From an uncultured Faecalibacterium sp. (lineage in GTDB: Bacteria; Bacillota; Clostridia; Oscillospirales; Ruminococcaceae), in assembly GCA_934561115.1 (NCBI GenBank), contig CAKTFS010000043.1, forward strand, positions 1-9,867: a stretch of DNA of 9,867 nucleotides. Direction: 5' to 3'. Below, piece after piece: positions 1 through 6,181 of this stretch. The notes below the pieces were generated by a model. That model was not told where the DNA came from. It was given only the letters and a program-made list of their open reading frames with translations, and searched no databases. Both the position numbers and the translations under genes were made by a program. Each line of letters starts with the position of its first letter. Within the stretch, counting starts at the first letter, position 1.

Positions 1-22
1 CGGACAAATTTTGCAAAACCCC

Positions 23-51
23 TTTTCTTTTGCGGAAAGGAGCGGTATAAT
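23..51 (+). promoter_or_regulatory. Likely promoter of the opp operon
   Basis: A perfect TATAAT -10 box lies at 46-51. The best -35 at 17-bp spacing is TTTTCT at 23-28, which matches only three of six consensus bases, so the promoter is either weak or helped by an activator. There is no TG extension in front of the -10. Transcription would begin near position 58 and give oppA an untranslated leader of about 115 nt. The position relative to oppA and the perfect -10 support the call; the -35 is the doubtful part. Confidence 0.55.
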
Positions 52-61
52 GCCGCCATAG

Positions 62-108
62 CACAAGGGCGTGCAAAGTTCCAGAAGGAGGAACGGACAT
101 CCCTTGTG
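62..108 (+). promoter_or_regulatory. Leader hairpin 1 upstream of oppA (nested stem)
   Basis: CACAAGGG at 62-69 is exactly complementary to CCCTTGTG at 101-108. Inside this stem a second pair, GTTCC at 78-82 with GGAAC at 90-94, closes a 7-nt loop. A textbook Shine-Dalgarno (AGGAGG, 86-91) sits in the inner loop and stem. The element starts just after the predicted transcription start, so it would form the 5' end of the mRNA. No T-run follows, so it is not a terminator. It could stabilise the 5' end, sequester the ribosome site or bind a regulator. I do not recognise it as a known riboswitch class. Confidence 0.5.
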
Positions 109-124
109 TATTTTCAGAATGCAA

Positions 125-152
125 CGCTTTAGCAAGCTATAGAGCTAAAGCG
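125..152 (+). promoter_or_regulatory. Leader hairpin 2, immediately before the oppA ribosome site
   Basis: CGCTTTAGC (125-133) and GCTAAAGCG (144-152) form a perfect 9-bp stem with a 10-nt loop. The stem ends 5 nt before the purine-rich oppA ribosome site (AGAGGGGAA, 158-166). No T-run follows, so termination is unlikely. A 7-codon reading frame, ATG at 119-121 to TAG at 140-142, would carry a ribosome through the first arm and stop in the loop, which is the geometry of a translation-sensitive leader; whether it is translated is unknown. Confidence 0.5.
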
Positions 153-173
153 GTAAAGAGAGGGGAAACATCT

Positions 174-1877
174 ATGAGATTCGATCGTCGTATTTCGCGC
201 CGCAGCTTCCTGGCAGCTGCCGGTGTCACCTCCGCAGCGCTGGCTCTGACAGCCTGCGGCGGCTCTTCCAGCTCGGTGGCGGCTTCTTCCGCTTCCGGCA
301 CTGCCTCCTCTGCAGCTGGCACTGCAAAGGGCGGCACCCTGAACATCATGCTGGAGACCGAGGTCCAGTCGCTGGACCCGCAGGTAGCCACCGACGGCAC
401 CTCCTTTGAGGTCATCGCAGACTACACCGACGGTCTGATGCAGATGGATGCAGACGGCGCAGCAGTTCCCGCCATTGCAGAGACCTACGACATCAGCGAG
501 GACGGCAAGACCTACACCTTCCACCTGCGCGATGCCAAGTGGGCCAACGGTGAAGCCGTTACCGCTGCCGATTTCGTGTTCGGCTGGCAGCGCGCTGTGG
601 ACCCCGCCACCGCTTCCGAGTATTCCTATATGCTTTCTGATATCGGTCAGGTGGTCAACGCTGCCGAGATCATTGCAGGCGAGAAGCCCGTCACCGATCT
701 GGGCGTGACTGCTGTGGACGACAAGACGCTGGAAGTCCAGCTGAACGTTCCCGTCAGCTACTTCCTGAGCCTGATGTACTTCCCCACCTTCTATCCGGTC
801 AACGAGGCGTTCTACAACACCTGCAAGGACACCTTCGGCACCAGCCCCGACACGGTGCTGTCCAACGGTGCCTTCAAGCTGACCGATTACCAGCCCGCCG
901 CAACGGCCTTTACGCTGGAAAAGAACCCCGATTACTACGATGCCGACAAGATCGCTCTGGACGGTCTGGCCTATCAGGTCATCAAGGACAGCCAGCAGGC
1001 ACTGATGAGCTACCAGACCGGTGCTCTGGATATGACCCTGCTGAACGGCGAGCAGGTGGATCAGGTCAAGGACGATCCCGAGTTTACCAGCGTGGGTGCC
1101 GGTTACCTGTGGTACATCAGCCCCAACATCGACGGTGTGCCGGATCTGGCCAACGAGAACCTGCGCAAGGCCATCACCTTTGCACTGGATCGTGACGCCA
1201 TTACCGGGGACGTGCTGAAGGATGGCTCTGCCCCCTGCTACACCGCCGTTCCGCCGCAGTTCGCCGCCGGCCCCGACGGCAGCGATTTCAGCGCCGACCA
1301 GACCAAGTTTGCAGAGTTCTGCGCTTATGACGCCGACAAGGCCAAGGAGTACTACGAGCAGGCCAAGAGTGAGCTGGGCAAGGACTCCTTCACCTTCAAC
1401 ATGGTGGTGGATGCCGACGATGCACCCCAGAAGGTTGCACAGGTCGTCAAGGAGCAGCTGGAGACCACGCTGGCAGGCTTTACCCTGAACCTGACCGTGG
1501 AGCCCAAGAAGCAGCGCGTGCAGGATATGCAGGACGGCAACTTTGAGATTGGCCTGACCCGCTGGGGACCCGACTACGCCGACCCCATGACCTATCTGGG
1601 TATGTGGGTGACCGGCAACTCCAACAACTACGGTCTGTGGAGCGATGCCGACTACGATGCCATCATTGACGAGTGCACCACCGGTGACCTGTGCACCGAC
1701 CCCGAGGGCCGCTGGGCTGCCCTGTACGAGGCAGAGCAGATCGTGCTGGAGCAGGCGGTCATCTTCCCCCTGTACGGCCAGTGCAATGCCGAGATGGTCT
1801 CTTCTGCCGTTACCGGTGTGGACTTCCACCCTGTGGCACTGAACCGCGTGTACAAGAACGCCACTAAGAGCGAGTAA
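174..1877 (+). CDS. oppA: Oligopeptide ABC transporter, substrate-binding lipoprotein (OppA-like, SBP family 5)
   Basis: Captures peptides outside the membrane and delivers them to the OppBC channel. The 567 residues have the usual size and layout of a family 5 (PF00496) binding protein. Residues 1-28 are an export signal: Arg-rich start, a twin-arginine-like SRRSFL at 8-13, a hydrophobic stretch, and a lipobox Leu-Thr-Ala-Cys ending at Cys28, the predicted lipid-anchored N-terminus. A Ser/Ala/Gly linker covers about 29-50. Family features in the mature part include AVTAADFVFGWQRAVDP (128-144), SNGAFKL (230-236), NPDYY (251-255) and WGPDYADPMTYL (464-475). The ATG is preceded by AGAGGGGAA at a good distance, and the signal begins right there. 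It is first in the operon, followed by a terminator, so it is probably expressed above the other subunits. Substrate (oligopeptide versus dipeptide or another solute) cannot be read from sequence. Confidence 0.93.
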   Translation: MRFDRRISRRSFLAAAGVTSAALALTACGGSSSSVAASSASGTASSAAGTAKGGTLNIMLETEVQSLDPQVATDGTSFEVIADYTDGLMQMDADGAAVPAIAETYDISEDGKTYTFHLRDAKWANGEAVTAADFVFGWQRAVDPATASEYSYMLSDIGQVVNAAEIIAGEKPVTDLGVTAVDDKTLEVQLNVPVSYFLSLMYFPTFYPVNEAFYNTCKDTFGTSPDTVLSNGAFKLTDYQPAATAFTLEKNPDYYDADKIALDGLAYQVIKDSQQALMSYQTGALDMTLLNGEQVDQVKDDPEFTSVGAGYLWYISPNIDGVPDLANENLRKAITFALDRDAITGDVLKDGSAPCYTAVPPQFAAGPDGSDFSADQTKFAEFCAYDADKAKEYYEQAKSELGKDSFTFNMVVDADDAPQKVAQVVKEQLETTLAGFTLNLTVEPKKQRVQDMQDGNFEIGLTRWGPDYADPMTYLGMWVTGNSNNYGLWSDADYDAIIDECTTGDLCTDPEGRWAALYEAEQIVLEQAVIFPLYGQCNAEMVSSAVTGVDFHPVALNRVYKNATKSE

Positions 1878-1898
1878 AACTGAAAGCACACTGAATAA

Positions 1899-1939
1899 GG
1901 CCGCACAGTGGCCCGCAAAGAGCCACTGTGCGCCTTTTT
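1899..1939 (+). terminator. Intrinsic terminator between oppA and oppB
   Basis: An 11-bp perfect stem pairs CGCACAGTGGC (1902-1912) with GCCACTGTGCG (1922-1932), extended by two G-C pairs around a bulged C1901. The loop is 9 nt and TTTTT follows at 1935-1939. It lies 21 nt past the oppA stop and 73 nt before the oppB start. I see no promoter between it and oppB, so oppB-F presumably depend on read-through. This is a common way to make binding protein in excess over the membrane complex. Confidence 0.85.
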
Positions 1940-2012
1940 GGCATTGTGCCTGTCCGCGGCAGACGAACGACTGACCGCGAGATCCCGGAAGGAAAAAGGG
2001 GGTCCACCCGAC

Positions 2013-2948
2013 GTGAAAAAATATACGCTCAAGCGAATCCTGACCTCGCTGTTCACGCTGCTGGCAATTTTGCTGGTGCTGTTCATCCTGATGCAGCTGA
2101 TGCCCGGTTCGCCCTTCAATGACGAAAAGCTGACGCCCGAGATGCGGGCAGCCCTGTACGCAAAGTACGGCCTTGACCAGCCCATCTATATCCAGTTCTT
2201 CCGCTATGTGGGCAATATGCTCCGGGGCGATCTGGGTGTCAGCTACAATATCTCCAAAAATACGCCCATCTCCCAGCTCATCCAGTCCCGTCTGCCCATC
2301 TCCATTCAGGTGGGCGGCATGGCGGTCACGCTGGGTGCCATCGTAGGTCTGGTACTGGGCATCCTTGCCGCTTTGAAGCGGGATACCGTGGTGGATACCA
2401 TCGCCACCATCATCTCGGTCATCGGCGTATCGGTGCCGTCCTATGTGTTCGCGCTGGCGCTGAGCTACACCTTCGGCTTCAAATTCCGCTGGTTTCCCAT
2501 GCTGTTTTCCGCCAAGGACATCTTTGGCTCCAGCGTGCTGCCCAGTATTTCGCTGTCCATGTTCACCATGGCGTCCATCGCCCGCTTTACCCGCAGTGAG
2601 ATGATCGAGGTGCTGGATTCCGATTATATGCTGCTGGCTGAGAGCAAGGGCATCTCCGGCCCGGCGCTGATCTTCCGCCACGCATTGCGCAACGCACTGA
2701 TTCCCATCATCACGGTGCTGGCACCGCTGATCGTGGATCTGATGACCGGCTCGCTGGTGGTGGAAAAGATCTTTGCCATCCCCGGCGTGGGCAGCCTGCT
2801 GGTGACGGCCATCCAGTCCAACGATTACAACGTGGTCATTGGTCTGAGCTTTATCTACAGCGCCATGTACATTGGCATCATGCTGGTCGTTGACCTGCTG
2901 TACGGCATCATCGACCCGCGCATTCGTTTGGCAAAGGGGGACGACTGA
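2013..2948 (+). CDS. oppB: Oligopeptide ABC transporter permease (OppB-like)
   Basis: One of the two membrane subunits forming the translocation channel, 311 aa, the usual OppB length. I choose the GTG at 2013: it follows AAAAGGGGG (1994-2002), and the protein then opens with the typical positive start (MKKYTLKRIL) and first membrane segment at about 10-29. A GTG 35 codons upstream (1908) is in frame but lies inside the terminator stem and adds an uncharacteristic sequence. Seen in order: LMPGSPF (29-35), the RGDLGVSY element (71-78), membrane segments at about 100-120 and 130-155, the cytoplasmic EAA-type coupling loop around ESKGISGPALIFRHALRNALIP (210-231), then VVEKIFAIPGVGSLL (249-263) and the family ending YGIIDPRIR. 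The stop codon abuts the oppC start. Confidence 0.95.
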   Translation: MKKYTLKRILTSLFTLLAILLVLFILMQLMPGSPFNDEKLTPEMRAALYAKYGLDQPIYIQFFRYVGNMLRGDLGVSYNISKNTPISQLIQSRLPISIQVGGMAVTLGAIVGLVLGILAALKRDTVVDTIATIISVIGVSVPSYVFALALSYTFGFKFRWFPMLFSAKDIFGSSVLPSISLSMFTMASIARFTRSEMIEVLDSDYMLLAESKGISGPALIFRHALRNALIPIITVLAPLIVDLMTGSLVVEKIFAIPGVGSLLVTAIQSNDYNVVIGLSFIYSAMYIGIMLVVDLLYGIIDPRIRLAKGDD

Positions 2949-4052
2949 ATGGCAGAAAAAGCGATCCGGCTGGGCGGCGAATCCACCGCCGATGCCATTG
3001 TCAGCGCCGTGGATGCAATGTACACGGAGCACACCTTTGCGGAAAAGGATTTTGCCCTCAAGCACAACGAGGACGAGATCAGCGTGGATACCAACTTTGC
3101 GGCGCAGAACTTCTGGAAGGAAGCGCTCATCCGCTTTTTCAATAAGAAGAGCGCGGTGCTGGGGCTTGTGCTCATCGTGGTCATCGTGCTGCTGGCCGTT
3201 TTGGGCCCGGGCATGAACAGCTACACCTACTCCGGGCAGGATCTGAGCCAGAAAAACTTTGCGCCCCGCGTGCCGGGCATTGAGCAGTTCGGCATTCTGG
3301 ACGGCAGCGAGAAGATGAGCACCACCACCGGCACCAAGGTGACCAACGCTTATCAGGAAAAAGACAAGCCGGACGTCTACTACTGGTTCGGCAGTGACCT
3401 GTACGGCCGCGATATCTGGACCCGCACCTGGGAAGGCGCGCGCGTCTCGCTGATCATTGCGGTGGCGGCGGCCATCATTGATATGCTCATCGGCATGAGC
3501 TACGGCCTGATCTCCGGCTACTTTGGCGGCAGGGTGGATATGGTGATGCAGCGCTTTCTGGAAGTGGCCAACGGCATCCCCCGGCTGGTCATCGTCACGC
3601 TGCTGCTGCTGGTGCTGCAGCCCGGCATGGTGACCATCATCTTTGCCCTGATGCTGACCGAGTGGGTGGGCATGAGCCGCATTGCCCGCGCCGAGATGCT
3701 CAAGCTGAAGGATCAGGAGTTCGTTCTGGCGTCCCGCACGCTGGGTGCAGGCAGCTTCTTCATCATCTTCAAGGAAGTGCTGCCCAACATCATCGGACCC
3801 ATCATCACGCAGGTCATGTTCAGCATCCCGACCGCCATCTTCACCGAGGCGTTCCTCTCCTTTGTGGGTCTGGGCATCCCGGTGCCGCAGTGCTCGCTGG
3901 GTTCTCTGATCAGCGAGCTGTACAACAGCTTTACCACCCACCCCTACCAGATCATCCCGCCCATCGTGGTCATGAGCCTGCTGATGCTCAGCTTCAACCT
4001 TGTGGCGGACGGCCTGCGCGAGGCGCTGGACCCCAAGATGAAGAGTATGTAA
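2949..4052 (+). CDS. oppC: Oligopeptide ABC transporter permease (OppC-like)
   Basis: Second channel-forming membrane subunit, 367 aa, somewhat longer than the roughly 300 aa of classical OppC. The extra length comes from a polar N-terminal cytoplasmic part (about 1-66) ahead of the first membrane segment (about 67-88) and from an extracellular stretch (about 90-145). Family landmarks: FGSDLYGRDIWTR (147-159), membrane segments at about 166-190 and 212-236, the EAA coupling loop ASRTLGAGSFFIIFKEVLPN (261-280), FTEAFLSFVGLGIP (298-311) and the ending LREALDPKMK. The ATG directly follows the oppB TGA, with AAAGGGGG at 2933-2940 inside oppB as ribosome site, so translation is probably coupled. 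The closing codons overlap the ribosome site of oppD. Confidence 0.95.
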   Translation: MAEKAIRLGGESTADAIVSAVDAMYTEHTFAEKDFALKHNEDEISVDTNFAAQNFWKEALIRFFNKKSAVLGLVLIVVIVLLAVLGPGMNSYTYSGQDLSQKNFAPRVPGIEQFGILDGSEKMSTTTGTKVTNAYQEKDKPDVYYWFGSDLYGRDIWTRTWEGARVSLIIAVAAAIIDMLIGMSYGLISGYFGGRVDMVMQRFLEVANGIPRLVIVTLLLLVLQPGMVTIIFALMLTEWVGMSRIARAEMLKLKDQEFVLASRTLGAGSFFIIFKEVLPNIIGPIITQVMFSIPTAIFTEAFLSFVGLGIPVPQCSLGSLISELYNSFTTHPYQIIPPIVVMSLLMLSFNLVADGLREALDPKMKSM

Positions 4053-4065
4053 GGAGGAACACCCC

Positions 4066-5163
4066 ATGCCTGAAACAAAAAAAGAACAGGTCTTGTCGGT
4101 GCGAGACCTTGATATCACCTTTAAGACCACCGCAGGCCCGGTTCACGCCATCCGCGGCGTGAACATCGACCTGTACAAGGGCGAGACGGTCGCGCTGGTG
4201 GGCGAGTCCGGTTCCGGCAAGTCCGTGACCATGAAAGCCGCCATGGGCATTCTGGCCAAGAACGCCACCGTGAACAGCGGCAGCATCCAGTTCAGCTACC
4301 ACCACGCCGACGGCAGCCCGGAGACCGTGGACCTGCTGCAAAAGGACAAAAAGTGGATCCGCCGCCACATCAACGGCAAGCGCATTGCCATGGTGTTCCA
4401 GGACCCCATGACCAGCCTTGACCCCACCATGACCATCGGCAAGCAGATCATGGAGGGCATGCTCTGGCACTTCAAGATGCCCAAGGCAGAGGCCTACAAA
4501 AAGGCACTGGAGCTGCTGGAAGAGGTGGGCATCACCGATGCGGAAAAGCGGATGAAAAACTACCCGCACCAGCTGTCCGGCGGTATGCGCCAGCGCGTGG
4601 TCATTGCCATTGCGCTTTCCTGCGACCCCGACCTGCTGATCTGCGACGAGCCTACCACCGCGCTGGATGTGACCATTCAGGCAAAAATCCTGGAGCTGAT
4701 CCGCCGCATCCAGAAGGAGCGCGGCATCTCGGTCATCTACATCACCCACGACCTTGGCGTTGTGGCAAAGGTGGCAGATTATGTGGACGTGATGTACGCC
4801 GGCAAGATCGTGGAGACCGGCACCATCGACGAGATCTTCTACGACCCCAAGCACCCCTACACATGGGGTCTGCTGTCGGCCATGCCCGACCTTGACACCG
4901 CGGATGACCGTCTGTATACCATCCCCGGCTCGCCGCCGAACCTGCTGCACGAGAAGCCCGGCGATGCCTTTGCACCCCGCAACCGCTTTGCGCTGAACAT
5001 CGACGACGAGATCGACCCGCCCATGTTCAAGATCAGCGAGACCCACTATGCGGCGACATGGCTGCTGGACCCCCGCGCCCCCAAGGTGGAGATGCCGCCG
5101 GAGCTCAAGGAGCGCATTGCCCGCATGAAAGCAGAAGCAAAAAAGATCGAGGAGGCGGAATAA
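4066..5163 (+). CDS. oppD: Oligopeptide ABC transporter ATPase (OppD-like)
   Basis: One of two cytoplasmic ATPases that drive import, 365 aa. All catalytic parts are present: Walker A GESGSGKS (46-53), Q-loop Gln112, signature LSGGMRQR (170-177), Walker B LLICDE (190-195) with the catalytic Glu195, and the H-loop His228. The C-terminal oligopeptide-family extension (about 250-365) follows, including [12 protein letters not shown] (263-274). In most OppD/DppD proteins this extension has a GCxFxPRC...C...C cysteine set; here the matching stretch is [12 protein letters not shown] (299-310) and no cysteine is left. The tail 335-365 is charged and probably helical. A strong AAGGAGG (4051-4057) precedes the ATG by 8 nt and overlaps the oppC stop. 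Confidence 0.94.
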   Translation: MPETKKEQVLSVRDLDITFKTTAGPVHAIRGVNIDLYKGETVALVGESGSGKSVTMKAAMGILAKNATVNSGSIQFSYHHADGSPETVDLLQKDKKWIRRHINGKRIAMVFQDPMTSLDPTMTIGKQIMEGMLWHFKMPKAEAYKKALELLEEVGITDAEKRMKNYPHQLSGGMRQRVVIAIALSCDPDLLICDEPTTALDVTIQAKILELIRRIQKERGISVIYITHDLGVVAKVADYVDVMYAGKIVETGTIDEIFYDPKHPYTWGLLSAMPDLDTADDRLYTIPGSPPNLLHEKPGDAFAPRNRFALNIDDEIDPPMFKISETHYAATWLLDPRAPKVEMPPELKERIARMKAEAKKIEEAE

Positions 5164-6096
5164 ATGGCAGCACAAAGCACGACCCCGCTGCTGAAGGTCG
5201 AAGGGCTGAAGCAGTATTTCCGCGTCAATAAGAATTTTACGGTCAAGGCGGTGGACGATGTCAGTTTTGAGATCTACCCCGGCGAGACCTACGGTCTGGT
5301 GGGCGAGTCCGGCTCGGGCAAATCCACCATCGGCCGCAGCATCATCCGCCTGTACGACCCCACTGCGGGCAAGATCACCTTTGACGGGCAGGATATCAGC
5401 GGCCGTCTGAGCCATGCGCAGAACAACACCCTGCGCACCCAGATGCAGATGATCTTTCAGGACCCCATGGCGTCCCTGAACCCCCGCAAGAAGGTGGAGG
5501 ACATCATCGGCGAGGGGCTGGATATCCACCATCTGTACAAAACGCAGGCCGAGCGCCGCGAAAAGGTGGAAAAGATCCTTGCCAAGGTCGGCCTTGCCCC
5601 GGAGCACGCCGAGCGCTACCCCCACCAGTTCTCCGGCGGTCAGCGCCAGCGCGTGGGCATTGCCCGCGCCCTCATCATGAACCCCAAGCTCATCATTGCG
5701 GACGAGTGTATCTCGGCACTGGATGTGTCCATTCAGGCACAGGTGGTCAACCTGATGAAGGATATCCAGCAGGAGACCGGCACGGCCTATCTGTTCATCG
5801 CCCACGACCTGTCCATGGTCAAGTACATTTCCGACCGCATCGGTGTGCTGCATCTGGGGCATCTGCTGGAGACCGGCACCACCGAGGAGATCTTCGAGCA
5901 CCCCATCCACCCCTACACCCGGAGCCTGCTGTCGGCCATTCCGCTGCCGAACCCGGTGGTGGAAAAGCGCCGCGTGGCCGAGACTTACGACTATGCCACC
6001 TCCGGCATCGACTATTCCAAGGGCAGCAGCCACCATGTGGAGGGCAGCCACTACGTCAAGTGCACGGACGAAGAGTTTGCCAGCTGGTGTAAATAA
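5164..6096 (+). CDS. oppF: Oligopeptide ABC transporter ATPase (OppF-like)
   Basis: Partner ATPase that should form the heterodimer with OppD, 310 aa. Walker [10 protein letters not shown] (47-55), Q-loop Gln99, signature FSGGQRQR (156-163), Walker B with Asp180-Glu181 and the OppF-type sequence DECISALDVS (180-189), and H-loop His214 are all intact, so both sites of the dimer look catalytically competent. The C-terminal part carries HPYTRSLLSAIPLPNP (249-264) and then a tail with SHHVEGSHYVKCTDEEFASW (289-308), a form I associate with OppF proteins of Clostridia. The ATG directly follows the oppD TAA; the ribosome site GAGGAGG (5149-5155) is inside oppD. It is the last gene before the operon terminator. 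Confidence 0.94.
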   Translation: MAAQSTTPLLKVEGLKQYFRVNKNFTVKAVDDVSFEIYPGETYGLVGESGSGKSTIGRSIIRLYDPTAGKITFDGQDISGRLSHAQNNTLRTQMQMIFQDPMASLNPRKKVEDIIGEGLDIHHLYKTQAERREKVEKILAKVGLAPEHAERYPHQFSGGQRQRVGIARALIMNPKLIIADECISALDVSIQAQVVNLMKDIQQETGTAYLFIAHDLSMVKYISDRIGVLHLGHLLETGTTEEIFEHPIHPYTRSLLSAIPLPNPVVEKRRVAETYDYATSGIDYSKGSSHHVEGSHYVKCTDEEFASWCK

Positions 6097-6102
6097 AACC
6101 GG

Positions 6103-6157
6103 ATAAAAATGCCCGCCCACTGTGGAAAAGCCACGGTGGGCGGGCGTTTTGCGTTTT
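6103..6157. terminator. Bidirectional intrinsic terminator between convergent operons
   Basis: A 15-bp stem (6111-6125 with 6131-6145, one G-U pair) closes an AAAAG loop and is very GC-rich. On the + strand it is followed by TTTT at 6147-6150 and again at 6154-6157, just after oppF. On the - strand the A-run at 6105-6109 reads as TTTTT directly after the stem, 36 nt past the stop of the Cys-repeat gene. One hairpin therefore serves both converging operons. Confidence 0.9.
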
Positions 6158-6181
6158 ATTGTCCGTGTGCTGTAAAAGCGT

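Noticed and set aside
1908..2012. Longer oppB starting at GTG 1908
   Set aside because: That GTG is in the terminator stem and the 35 extra residues do not resemble OppB; GTG 2013 has a ribosome site and the typical N-terminus.
129..4130. A 1,333-codon open frame on the - strand opposite oppABC
   Set aside because: It lies opposite three confidently identified genes in one phase, has low-complexity composition and no ribosome site or domain; a by-product of codon bias.
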